A program made the position numbers and the translations under genes. The notes under the pieces were generated by a model, which had not been told where the DNA came from, ran no database searches, and worked only from the letters and a program-made list of their open reading frames with translations. Below are positions 25,556 to 35,724 of a stretch of DNA of 64,000 nucleotides, one piece after another. Origin of the DNA: Bacteroidia bacterium (GTDB lineage Bacteria > Bacteroidota > Bacteroidia > B-17B0 > Aurantibacillaceae); assembly GCA_016787785.1 (NCBI GenBank), contig JAEUTO010000014.1, positions 124,001 through 188,000 on the forward strand, given 5' to 3'. The first letter of the stretch is position 1, and each line of letters begins with the position of its first letter.

Positions 25556-26416
25556 ATGAAACATTTTTATCTTATCATTTTATTATTGGCAATTAGTCTT
25601 GGTCAAAAAGCACAGGTTACTATGGTAACAAATATGCCACCATCAGTTGCTCCTGAAGCAAACTTAACCATCGAGGTAAAAATAAATAAGGGCACTATTG
25701 GTAACTTTTCTAAATACGAAATGGAAGTACCCGAAGGCTTTACTGCTGCTGAAGGAGAATGCAGAACAGGTTACTTTACCTTTGAAAAGAACCGCATTAA
25801 AATTGTTTGGGTAACCATTCCTGCCGAAGCAGAATTTATAATTTCTTTTAAATTAAAAACCCCCGCAACAAACGGGCCTCATATTTTGTACCAGAAATTT
25901 TTTTACATAGAGAATGGTACAAAAAAGGAAGTAGTTGGTCAACAAATAGATGTGAAAGTAGCTGCTGATGGTGTTACAAAAACCTTAAGTTATTTACCTG
26001 AGAAACCGGCAGAACCGGCTGTTACAAATACTGTTGCGCCTGTAACAAACACATATATACCATTAACAGTTACCAATTCGGTACAGGCTATTCCAACCAA
26101 AACGTCGTTAGCCGTTGCTACTACTACAATAGCTGCGTCTGCAAATACAATAACAACTACTTCAAGTAATGCTTTAATTACTACACAGGCGGGCTTAACA
26201 TACCTTGTTCAAATTGGTACTTTTACTTCAGACCCGGGTAAAGCAAAATATGCTGATCTTGGTAAAGTAACCGTTGAAAAAGACGGAGCTGTTTATAAAG
26301 TTTTAATTGGCGAGTATCCCTCAAAAGAAGAAGCTTTAAAAAAGCGTGACGAGCTTGTTACCAAAGGTTATAATGGCTTTTTGGTTAAATATCAGAACGG
26401 TCAGAGGGTAAAATAG
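25556..26416 (+). CDS. SPOR domain-containing exported protein
   Basis: 286 residues. Signal peptide MKHFYLIILLLAISLGQKAQ, then an Ig-like beta domain (about 25-125, with a Cys in EGECRTGYF), a Thr/Ala/Val-rich linker (about 150-210) and a C-terminal SPOR domain (about 215-286, YLVQIGTFTSDPGKA, YKVLIGEYPSKEEA, GFLVKYQNGQRV). SPOR domains bind denuded peptidoglycan glycans, so the protein probably sits in the periplasm, possibly at the septum. A TACCTTTG box at 25534-25541 fits a Bacteroidota -7 element just upstream of the ATG. Confidence 0.85.
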   Translation: MKHFYLIILLLAISLGQKAQVTMVTNMPPSVAPEANLTIEVKINKGTIGNFSKYEMEVPEGFTAAEGECRTGYFTFEKNRIKIVWVTIPAEAEFIISFKLKTPATNGPHILYQKFFYIENGTKKEVVGQQIDVKVAADGVTKTLSYLPEKPAEPAVTNTVAPVTNTYIPLTVTNSVQAIPTKTSLAVATTTIAASANTITTTSSNALITTQAGLTYLVQIGTFTSDPGKAKYADLGKVTVEKDGAVYKVLIGEYPSKEEALKKRDELVTKGYNGFLVKYQNGQRVK

Positions 26417-26502
26417 CTACCTTTTGGGAGGTGTCACCTTGTCACCAAATCGTGTCAAAAATTTTATTCTTATGCACATTTTGACCAAATTCTATTAAAA
26501 AA

Positions 26503-26534
26503 TTGGCTTGGTACGATTTATGAAGTTACATTTG
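26503..26534 (+). promoter_or_regulatory. Bacteroidota-type promoter of groES-groEL
   Basis: TTGG (26503-26506), a 20-nt spacer and TACATTTG (26527-26534), an exact match to TAnnTTTG. The groES ATG is at 26565, giving a leader of about 25 bases. No CIRCE inverted repeat is seen. Confidence 0.6.
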
Positions 26535-26564
26535 CAAAAAAAATTCCTTAAACATTAAAATAAT

Positions 26565-26849
26565 ATGGCAAAATCAAGTGTAAATGTAAAGCCTTTAGCA
26601 GACAGAGTTCTTGTAGAACCTGCACCGGCAGAAACAAAAACAAGCGGGGGGATCATTATTCCTGATACAGCAAAAGAAAAACCAATGCGTGGTAAAATTG
26701 TGGCAGTTGGCAATGGTAAGCCTGATGAACCAATGACCGTAAAAGTGGGTGATATTGTACTTTATGGTAAATATGCTGGCACAGAGCTTAGCATTGAGGG
26801 TAAAGAATACTTAATAATGAAAGAAAGCGACATCTACGCGATCATTTAA
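26565..26849 (+). CDS. groS: Co-chaperonin GroES
   Basis: 94-residue ring-forming lid of the GroEL chaperonin. The family start [12 protein letters not shown], the mobile loop [17 protein letters not shown] and the end [13 protein letters not shown] are all present, at the usual length. Cytoplasmic. A Bacteroidota-type promoter lies just upstream and groL follows 91 bases downstream. Confidence 0.97.
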   Translation: MAKSSVNVKPLADRVLVEPAPAETKTSGGIIIPDTAKEKPMRGKIVAVGNGKPDEPMTVKVGDIVLYGKYAGTELSIEGKEYLIMKESDIYAII

Positions 26850-26853
26850 TCCG

Positions 26854-28575
<1,722 letters not shown>

Positions 28576-28618
28576 ACAAGCTCTTAGCTTTTGCGAAGCG
28601 AAAGATTAGATCTTGTTT

Positions 28619-28639
28619 ATCCTGAGCTTGTTGAAGGAT
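28619..28639. repeat. Short palindromic repeat (CTGAGCTTGTTGAAG)
   Basis: ATCCT and AGGAT frame CTGAGCTTGTTGAAG, the inverse of the CTTC(G/A)ACAAGCTCAG core found at 822-868. Confidence 0.45.
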
Positions 28640-28673
28640 CTGTTATAATTTTTACTTTTGCGAAAAGCTAGAT

Positions 28674-28708
28674 ATTATTTATCCCGAGCTTGCCTCGGGA
28701 TAAATAAT
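28674..28708. repeat. Perfect 15-bp palindromic hairpin repeat
   Basis: ATTATTTATCCCGAG (28674-28688) and CTCGGGATAAATAAT (28694-28708) are perfect inverted copies around a 5-nt loop. It lies between groEL and its A/T-flanked terminator and could stall transcription or protect the mRNA 3' end. Confidence 0.65.
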
Positions 28709-28730
28709 CGAAAAGTTCAATAAATAAAAT

Positions 28731-28765
28731 AAAAAAACCTCTATTCAAAAAATAGAGGTTTTTTT
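28731..28765 (+). terminator. Intrinsic terminator of groES-groEL
   Basis: AAAAAACCTCTATT (28732-28745), a 5-nt loop and AATAGAGGTTTTTT (28751-28764) form a perfect stem ending in a T-run. Confidence 0.85.
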
Positions 28766-28823
28766 ATTTATAATAAATTCAAGAGAGTTGCGTTATCTTA
28801 TAAAATCCATAAAAACTTTAAAA

Positions 28824-29132
28824 ATGAAAAAGACATTAGTTTTAGCAGCTATTGCAGGAATTGCATTTGCCTCATGTAAAAAAGACAGAACCTGCACTTG
28901 CACCAATAGTACGGTTTCTCAAACGTCAACTCAACCTGGTTATTCTTATACACCAACGGCACCATCAACCGATAAAGTAACGTATAAAAAAATAAAAAAG
29001 AATGGTGTAATGGCTCAAACATGTGTAAGTGAAGAAAGAACATATTCATATACTTATACAGATTTTACACCAACGGGCAGTGCTAATTATGTAATGACGA
29101 TAAACACTAAAAACGAGTGTGAATTAAAATAA
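28824..29132 (+). CDS. Small cysteine-bearing lipoprotein
   Basis: 102 residues from ATG 28824, with signal MKKTLVLAAIAGIAFASC and acylated Cys 18. The mature part starts KKDRTCTCTNS, so two more cysteines sit close to the anchor, and further ones occur in MAQTCVSEE and NECELK. It has a Tyr/Thr-rich middle (YSYTPTAPSTDKVTYK). No named family. It lies between two strong terminators and so is a monocistronic unit. Confidence 0.7.
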   Translation: MKKTLVLAAIAGIAFASCKKDRTCTCTNSTVSQTSTQPGYSYTPTAPSTDKVTYKKIKKNGVMAQTCVSEERTYSYTYTDFTPTGSANYVMTINTKNECELK

Positions 29133-29148
29133 ATAATTTGTTTGCATC

Positions 29149-29181
29149 AAAGGCCTTTGACCGTTTAAGTCAGAGGCCTTT
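29149..29181. terminator. Bidirectional terminator overlapping the GNAT stop codon
   Basis: AAAGGCCTTTGAC (29149-29161) and GTCAGAGGCCTTT (29169-29181) pair with one mismatch around a 7-nt loop. It ends the small lipoprotein gene and includes the stop codon of the convergent acetyltransferase. Confidence 0.75.
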
Positions 29182-29593
29182 ATTTAGAATATTTCATAAT
29201 TACATATTTTTCGGGCACTACCAATTCGCTCGTACAGTAATTTAATTTATCTTTTAATTCACTTGGGTAATCGGTTACAATCTCAAATCCGAGAGGGATA
29301 AACATTTTTGGAATAATACAGGCCAGATAAAGTGGTTGAGTGGATCGTTTGATAAGTTCATTTAACAGCATTTTTGCATAGCCTTTCCCCCTTTGATCAC
29401 CTACAACTCCTAAAGAACACATCTCATCACAGCCTTTGTGTTTTCTAATTCTACAAAAAGCAAAAATATTGTCTTTTACATCCTTTACAATTAAAAACTC
29501 TTCTTTATTCAGTTCGCGATCATCCAACTCAAACTTTGTAATATGATCTTTAATAAAATTAAACTCCTGTGTATTTGGAATGCAAACAATCAT
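29180..29593 (-). CDS. GNAT family N-acetyltransferase
   Basis: 137 residues. The acetyl-CoA pyrophosphate loop GDQRGKGYAKMLLNELI (about 72-88) and the preceding strand CSLGVV define the GNAT fold; it ends YVIMKYSK. Cytoplasmic. The acceptor substrate cannot be inferred; nearby genes give no hint. ATG at 29593; the stop is inside the shared terminator stem. Confidence 0.82.
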   Translation of the reverse strand: MIVCIPNTQEFNFIKDHITKFELDDRELNKEEFLIVKDVKDNIFAFCRIRKHKGCDEMCSLGVVGDQRGKGYAKMLLNELIKRSTQPLYLACIIPKMFIPLGFEIVTDYPSELKDKLNYCTSELVVPEKYVIMKYSK

Positions 29594-29669
29594 GTATACA
29601 AAATTACAAATACTCTTCTATAAACTGTTTTTTATTTTATAAAGGAGATTTGTATATTTAATAAATATT

Positions 29670-30944
29670 ATGAGAATACTATTACATCTATCCATTTCTT
29701 TTTTCATCCTTTTCTTTTCTTGCGGAAAGAGCGATGAGGATATGCGAAAAAAAGAACAAAAGAAAATGCAGGAACAATTGAGTAATCCAAAAATTCAATT
29801 GTATAAATCTATGAAGATCGCTTTGCGCTCAACGGCAACCGTTGGTCAAAATCCAGAATTAGATAGCGCAAGAAAAAGCATGTTTGTTTTGGTTGGCTCA
29901 GTTTTAAACGAAGGTGCTAGTTTATTGGATAAATCAAAACCGGTTGAGATCCACCCGCTGGAATTAGTTGTTTTGGCAAAAGAAGTGTACGATACTAAGG
30001 AAGTGCTTCTAAAAACAGACGAAGACTCTTTACCAACCTTATTGGCAAATATTTTTTATGTATTCACAGGCTCTTCAAAAATAGAATCTTCTTTTTTTCC
30101 AATGGCTTACAACAATAATCACGAACACATTATCCTCTCTCTCTTATGGCAAATAACACCTTCGGCACCTAAAGATTTTGCTTTATATGAAGTTTATAAA
30201 TCAGATGAAAAGGGAATTGAAGATCTTAATTTAAGATTGGTTTATCAACTTACAAAATCGTTTGTGCTTATGGAAAACGAATATTTCTATCATTCGTTCG
30301 ATAAGTGCAATGACTATTTAAAATATATGGAAGATAACAAAGATATGATCTCTAAAACGCCAATGATAAATATGGTTAACCAGGGCTTTGGTCCAAGTGA
30401 ACAAAGTTATTATCAGTTTCATGGGATGGGAGTTATTGTGCGTGCTTTGGATGAAGATAAAATGAAAAAAGAAAAAGAATCTTTAAATGATATGGAACTT
30501 TTTTTATCGGATATGCAAAAGGGTGGACTTGATAATGAATTAACCTGGTTAGTAGATGCCTACGTTCATATTAAAAAAGAGGAATATGAAAAAGCCATTC
30601 CCGCATTAGAAAAACTGGATAAGAGTGATAAGATAAGTGCGCCGGAAAAACAGGCAATTACGGAGCTGTTGGTATTTATTAAAGCAAGAAAAAAAGATAG
30701 CGCTTTGAACATGTTTAACGATAAATTAGCTTTTGGCAATATCGCTTTTCATTTAATGACGGAGCGTTTAAAAGCTTCAAAACAAATGGCAGATCTTGAG
30801 AAAAGCAAAGAAGGTAAAAAATTGGTTGAAGTGCAGCAACAAATAAACGATAAGATGCAGTATATTGAAAACGCCAGAACTTCTTTAAACACAGATAGTT
30901 TAAGCTCTAAAGCCAAGAACCTTGTAAAAGATATTTTTAAATAG
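29670..30944 (+). CDS. Lipoprotein, helical, unknown function
   Basis: 424 residues with signal MRILLHLSISFFILFFSC and acylated Cys 18, then a highly charged linker (GKSDEDMRKKEQKKMQEQ). The rest is helical; YVHIKKEEYEKAIPALEKLDKSDK resembles one TPR-like hairpin, and the C-terminal 60 residues look like a coiled coil. No named family. It stands alone between a leftward acetyltransferase and a convergent DUF3999 gene. Confidence 0.7.
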   Translation: MRILLHLSISFFILFFSCGKSDEDMRKKEQKKMQEQLSNPKIQLYKSMKIALRSTATVGQNPELDSARKSMFVLVGSVLNEGASLLDKSKPVEIHPLELVVLAKEVYDTKEVLLKTDEDSLPTLLANIFYVFTGSSKIESSFFPMAYNNNHEHIILSLLWQITPSAPKDFALYEVYKSDEKGIEDLNLRLVYQLTKSFVLMENEYFYHSFDKCNDYLKYMEDNKDMISKTPMINMVNQGFGPSEQSYYQFHGMGVIVRALDEDKMKKEKESLNDMELFLSDMQKGGLDNELTWLVDAYVHIKKEEYEKAIPALEKLDKSDKISAPEKQAITELLVFIKARKKDSALNMFNDKLAFGNIAFHLMTERLKASKQMADLEKSKEGKKLVEVQQQINDKMQYIENARTSLNTDSLSSKAKNLVKDIFK

Positions 30945-30964
30945 CGGTTTAATTTATCGGATCT

Positions 30965-32218
30965 TTATGTATTCTTCTCCTTTTTTCCTGCCATATCTTT
31001 TAAGAGGCTCTTAGAAAAGAAGAAGATAACAATAGTGCCAACTCCCAGGCAAAGCCATAAAAATTGCCTTGTCTCAAAAAATGATTTTTGTTTTTCTTCA
31101 ACCTTTACTGTAGACTGCGGCACTTGTTTAATAAAACCTATAGATGCTTCAGGTAATAGCTGCGGGATGCTTGAAACAAAGTTACTTAGATCATACTCCG
31201 GCACTTTTAAAGCTCTGTTTCCAAAACGTAGATGGTATTTGTTACCGGCATTTAAATCACACACAATATAGCTGGCTAATTGCTTACAGCTAATGCTCTC
31301 TATTTCTAATGGTGGATTGTCTTTATTTTCTATCTCAATAAACAATTCCTTCTCATTTAAGTTTGGTACATCAAAGAATAAAAGATCATCAGAACTTAAA
31401 TTAAACTCAAATAATAAGTCGCGGTATTTTTCTACTTTGTTATGTTTTAATTTACGTTCGCGGTTAGCATAAATCGCGGCGTGTCGCAGGTAGAGGCGGG
31501 GACTCTTGATTCTCAGATCTAAACGGTCTACTTCCTGATTATTTGGGAAAGATAATTGAATAATTGTTTTTTTATTGACTTTATCTTCCGTAATTGATTT
31601 TGTAAATACAACTTCGTTATGTTTTCCGGCAATAACTGAATTTCTGAACCAACCAGCTTTATTGATCTTTAAAGGCTGTGCATGCCAATCATCTACTAAT
31701 AATCTAAAGTAACTGTAATTGTTCATCGGAAAATAGATACACTTGTAAGTATTTGTATAAACTTCATTATAAGCCAGGCTCAGCTCCTGCGATGCGCTTA
31801 CACTATACCATTGCTTCATATCTTCGCTGCCTTCAATAGCACAATATTTATATGCATCCGAATTATTGATGTTAAAGGCAATGTTGCTGATCTTATCTTT
31901 ATTGGGATTATGAATGATTATTTCCGAATAGGTATTAAAATGTTTTTGTGAAACGATTGTATACTCAACAAAATCCGATTTAGCTTTTAATAATGGTTCG
32001 CTTAAAACAACGTATGGAACCTCTTGTTGTGCCGAATCGTGAATTCGGGTATCGTGCAGGTTAGCGCTCATGTATTGTTTAATATCGGGGTTAAGGGGTA
32101 TCTTATAAAGTCCGTTGGTCTTTATGTTCTCAATTACTGCCTGGTGCGAATAGGATTGTGCATTGATCTTACAAATGCTACCCATAATAAAAATTAAAAT
32201 ATAAAATATGTTTTTCAT
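30965..32218 (-). CDS. DUF3999 family protein
   Basis: 417 residues: signal peptide (MKNIFYILIFIMGSICKINAQ), a long extracytoplasmic beta-sandwich-like region (YRLLVDDWHAQPLKINKAGWF, LYLRHAAIYANRERK), and a C-terminal TM helix (about 385-405, FLWLCLGVGTIVIFFF) followed by a basic tail. DUF3999 genes are commonly next to DUF2339 genes, as here (19 bases downstream of it). The pair probably forms one envelope complex of unknown role. Confidence 0.8.
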   Translation of the reverse strand: MKNIFYILIFIMGSICKINAQSYSHQAVIENIKTNGLYKIPLNPDIKQYMSANLHDTRIHDSAQQEVPYVVLSEPLLKAKSDFVEYTIVSQKHFNTYSEIIIHNPNKDKISNIAFNINNSDAYKYCAIEGSEDMKQWYSVSASQELSLAYNEVYTNTYKCIYFPMNNYSYFRLLVDDWHAQPLKINKAGWFRNSVIAGKHNEVVFTKSITEDKVNKKTIIQLSFPNNQEVDRLDLRIKSPRLYLRHAAIYANRERKLKHNKVEKYRDLLFEFNLSSDDLLFFDVPNLNEKELFIEIENKDNPPLEIESISCKQLASYIVCDLNAGNKYHLRFGNRALKVPEYDLSNFVSSIPQLLPEASIGFIKQVPQSTVKVEEKQKSFFETRQFLWLCLGVGTIVIFFFSKSLLKDMAGKKEKNT

Positions 32219-32236
32219 GTTCTTTGTTTTAAAATT

Positions 32237-34747
32237 CTATTCTTGTTTAGTGTCTGTATCAGACAGATCTGTTTTTGCTTCAACAGTTTTATCTTTTCCA
32301 TCATCCAGTAGCAGAGCTTTTATTTTTTGATACATAAATGCTATGATCAATAATACAATTCCTAAAATAAAGAAGGCTATTATTTTTCCTGCCTGCGAAG
32401 CGTTATTTATATCATAGGCAAATAATTTAATTAAGGTTATAGCGATTAAAACTAATGACATTACCCTGAACGTCTTATTGTATTTTTTCATGCCAACAAA
32501 CAAGAATACGAATGCGAGAATACCCCAAAGAATAGGGAAGCCGATCTTTACAACATGTGTCTCTACCGAATCTATCTCCATTAATTTACTGGTATATTCA
32601 TAATCGTTGCTGTTAAATACGTTTATGAGGTTTAGTTTTAAAACATGCAGGATCAATTCTACACTGGCAAGGTAAACAATGGCTACAGAAGATAAAATAC
32701 TGTTTAATACTCTTGTGTTCGAAATGAAAGGATCTTTTTTGTGAATCATTTTATACATTCTGAATCCAATAAATACGACCGCCGCAATAGAAACATAATG
32801 AAAGATAAAACCAACATTATACATTTCAGGTGTAAGTAACTGGTCCGTAAATTCTGCAATTGGCAACCAGGCAAAACCTAAAAGGAAAACCGCAAGACTT
32901 ACAAAATTAAAGATGTACAAAGTAACCTGGGTACCTTTATTTTGAAGTTTAATTGCTGCCAGGTTTAAGATCGCTAAAAAGAGTATGTGGTACACGTGTA
33001 TAAGTATGGCAACATTTAACGAACCGCTAAACCATTCGCTTACCTGGTAGCCAACTTCTAATAACCCGGTAATATAAAGTAATACAATAAAACCAACTTT
33101 TAAAACAGCAGCATAATTTTTTGGGTTAAATGGAATACCAAGATATTTTACTGTCTCACTCTCTTTTCTTAATAACAAGGCAACGGCCAACAAAGATAAA
33201 GATGAAACAATACCTGTTATGAATGCTTTATTTAATAAGATCTTTACAGACTCTTCATGATAAGAACCATACACACTTACCCAGTCCATAAATAAACTAA
33301 TGCACATTAAAAAAGAAATTATTACAGAAGCAAAACGGAATAATACAATTTGTGATTTTTGTGCTAACCAAATTAGCAACACCGCTTCAAGTGCCCAGAA
33401 CAATGTTATATAATTACCGTGTAGCTGCACCGGAGCAGCAATGGTTATAAATGTTAGAGTTAAACCTATCATAAGGTAAACCAGCTTAACATCTGCCTTA
33501 AATTTCTTGTAGAGTAGGAATGAGCAGATCAAATTAAATCCGGCCAAAAGAACACAAAAGATCCCCTGTAATTCGTGATGATAATAGTTAAGGATCTGCA
33601 TTCCTGCTCCAAAGAACAAGAACGTGTTACTGATGAGAATTGAGAGATCTAGTGCAGCAAATTTCCTTTTTTCTTTAATGTTATTAATAATATTCATTAG
33701 CACAAACACTGTATAAAAAATAGCTGCAAAAATAATAGCCCCCTTATATGGCGCATTTACCTGTCCTATACATTTTGTCTGCAGCCAGCCGAAATAAAGG
33801 ATCATTGTAAAACAATAAGCCATAATATTGATAAGGTTCCATTTGCGCATGTATGCGAGTGCTAACATGCCTATATCAAGTATTAAGATGTAGGTAAACA
33901 GCACCTGGTAATTACCCTGACCGGTACTAACCATAAAAGGCGTTGCAAAACCACCGATAATAGATAAAGCTGCAAGTTCAACGCGATCATAAATAATGGA
34001 TATAAACACGCTGAATGCCGTTATTAAGAGCATGATAATAAAAGCGGTGGTCTGATCAAAGATATGGTATTGATGGAAAGCTATGCCAATGGTAAAATAA
34101 AAAATAGAAATACCCCCCGCAACAAGTACCGAGCTAAAGGCTTTAAAGTTCTTACGTAAATAGTGCGCAAAACCTAAAACTATACCTCCGCATAAAATAC
34201 CTATGCCAACACGTGCAATTTCGTTTATCCAGTTCTCATCAATAGCAAACTTAACAAACATAGCAATGCTTATTACTAAAATGGTAATTGCTATTTTACT
34301 TACGATGTTCTCGCCAATGAATTTTTCAAGATCCGGGTTATTCTTCCTAAACTTAGAATACCACCCTTCCTTTGGCACCACGGGTTTTACGGGTTGTTTT
34401 TGCGGCTGATTTACTTCTACCTTAATTGGTTCGTTTTGATTGACAACAACTTTTTCTACCTCTTTTACCGGTGGTGGAATTTCATCTTTTACAACAGGTG
34501 GCTCAATAATTTTTGGAGGTACAATGGTTGTTTTAACCGGTGGAACAACTTTTTCAGGCTCTTCTTTAACTGTTTCGGTTGTTGTTGTAGTTTGTGTGGT
34601 TGTTTTTGGAGCCTGGCTAAATTTAACGGCTTTGAGATAATTCTCAATATTGGTAAGCCTTTCTTCTGTTTTTTTCAGCTTAGCGTTTTTGTTCAGGTGA
34701 AAAAGTACAAGTAATAGTATAACTACCAGCAATAAAACAATTTCCAT
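32237..34747 (-). CDS. DUF2339 polytopic membrane protein
   Basis: 836 residues. An N-terminal TM helix, a coiled-coil/Pro-Val-Glu-rich linker (about 60-130, with many PPV and KPV steps), then some 20 hydrophobic segments to residue 810 and a short acidic tail. The conserved opening of the domain is ENIVSKIAITILVISIAMFVK. DUF2339 members are predicted transporters or scaffolds with no proven activity. Upstream partner of the DUF3999 gene. ATG at 34747. Confidence 0.85.
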   Translation of the reverse strand: MEIVLLLVVILLLVLFHLNKNAKLKKTEERLTNIENYLKAVKFSQAPKTTTQTTTTTETVKEEPEKVVPPVKTTIVPPKIIEPPVVKDEIPPPVKEVEKVVVNQNEPIKVEVNQPQKQPVKPVVPKEGWYSKFRKNNPDLEKFIGENIVSKIAITILVISIAMFVKFAIDENWINEIARVGIGILCGGIVLGFAHYLRKNFKAFSSVLVAGGISIFYFTIGIAFHQYHIFDQTTAFIIMLLITAFSVFISIIYDRVELAALSIIGGFATPFMVSTGQGNYQVLFTYILILDIGMLALAYMRKWNLINIMAYCFTMILYFGWLQTKCIGQVNAPYKGAIIFAAIFYTVFVLMNIINNIKEKRKFAALDLSILISNTFLFFGAGMQILNYYHHELQGIFCVLLAGFNLICSFLLYKKFKADVKLVYLMIGLTLTFITIAAPVQLHGNYITLFWALEAVLLIWLAQKSQIVLFRFASVIISFLMCISLFMDWVSVYGSYHEESVKILLNKAFITGIVSSLSLLAVALLLRKESETVKYLGIPFNPKNYAAVLKVGFIVLLYITGLLEVGYQVSEWFSGSLNVAILIHVYHILFLAILNLAAIKLQNKGTQVTLYIFNFVSLAVFLLGFAWLPIAEFTDQLLTPEMYNVGFIFHYVSIAAVVFIGFRMYKMIHKKDPFISNTRVLNSILSSVAIVYLASVELILHVLKLNLINVFNSNDYEYTSKLMEIDSVETHVVKIGFPILWGILAFVFLFVGMKKYNKTFRVMSLVLIAITLIKLFAYDINNASQAGKIIAFFILGIVLLIIAFMYQKIKALLLDDGKDKTVEAKTDLSDTDTKQE

Positions 34748-34849
34748 AGGGTTTGGCTTTTGTAGGATAAATATACAATATTCGTCAAAATAGATACTGT
34801 AATTTTAACGAACGTAATATCCCTTTTCATTCAAAAGAAGGTCAAACTC

Positions 34850-34875
34850 CTCGTCAATACTCAAATCCTGACGAG
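34850..34875. other. Small hairpin after the 34899 gene
   Basis: CTCGTCA (34850-34856) and TGACGAG (34869-34875), 7-bp perfect stem with a 12-nt loop, 24 bases past the stop of the leftward gene. No U-run follows, so a terminator role is doubtful. Confidence 0.35.
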
Positions 34876-34898
34876 AATTGCCTTATTATTAAAATAAG

Positions 34899-35699
34899 TT
34901 AATTAGGCTTTTTCGTGGTAGGCGCTAAACCTTTGTTTACCCTTTCAACAATAGTTGTTGCAATTTTAGAGAAGTGTTTATCGATGATCTTTTTAGGATT
35001 ATTTAAATTAACCGCAAATTCTTCTTCGGCAATGCCCGAATTTATTTCTCTGGCATCGTAGGTATAAACTGTATAGTGTACTGTTATTTTCCTGTTGCCA
35101 TTACCGTCGCCCAATTCTGCCGGACCTTTAGAGCCGCTGGCTTTAATATCCAATTGATTGATGAACACAAAAAGATCGGTTTTATATTTACCATAAAGTA
35201 ATGGAACAACTTTTGCGTTGGTAATTTTTGCGTTCATAAAACGTGCATCCGAATTACTTTCCACGTTTAACTGACCTTTTTCTATTTTCTTTTGTTCTTT
35301 TTCTTTTTTTGGTGGCTGGTAATTATTTTGATCCGGCACTTTTTGAAACTCGTAAGTAAGGTATTGATAAATACCTTCCAGATCTTTTTTATACTTGGTA
35401 GTATCCTCCATAAGATCTACCACGTTAAATTTATTTGTTTTAAAGGCTTTAAACAACTGCTCATTCAAACCATCCCTAAACTTGTATTTAATTTCTTTTG
35501 CTGTTAATTTGGTCTCTGCGTTAATATTCTGGTCTATTTCGCCCAGGTATAAACGCGTTTCGAAAGGAATGAGCATTACTTTGTGCGAAGCAGCAGTCTC
35601 TTTTTCATTTTTAGTTCCGGAAACGGTAGTGTTTTGCCCTATAAAATTTAAGGCCAAACAGTTTAAAATTAAAAAGAGAAAAAAGTGTTTCATCATCAT
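34899..35699 (-). CDS. Exported protein of unknown function
   Basis: 266 residues with a signal peptide (MMMKHFFLFLILNCLALNFIGQ; three ATGs in a row at 35699, 35696 and 35693). The mature part opens VMLIPFETRLYLGEIDQNI, then a charged helical middle (QPPKKEKEQKKIEK) and a beta-rich second half (KYKTDLFVFINQLDIK, KITVHYTVYTYDAREI). The strand order is vaguely like that of lipoproteins that assemble at the outer membrane (CsgG-type), but I cannot name a family. It starts 26 bases after rseP and is probably its operon partner. Confidence 0.65.
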   Translation of the reverse strand: MMMKHFFLFLILNCLALNFIGQNTTVSGTKNEKETAASHKVMLIPFETRLYLGEIDQNINAETKLTAKEIKYKFRDGLNEQLFKAFKTNKFNVVDLMEDTTKYKKDLEGIYQYLTYEFQKVPDQNNYQPPKKEKEQKKIEKGQLNVESNSDARFMNAKITNAKVVPLLYGKYKTDLFVFINQLDIKASGSKGPAELGDGNGNRKITVHYTVYTYDAREINSGIAEEEFAVNLNNPKKIIDKHFSKIATTIVERVNKGLAPTTKKPN

Positions 35700-35724
35700 T
35701 TCTTTTTAAAATTCACTAGCAAAA

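Noticed and set aside
26417-26564. CIRCE element before groES
   Set aside because: No TTAGCACTC-N9-GAGTGCTAA-type repeat was found.
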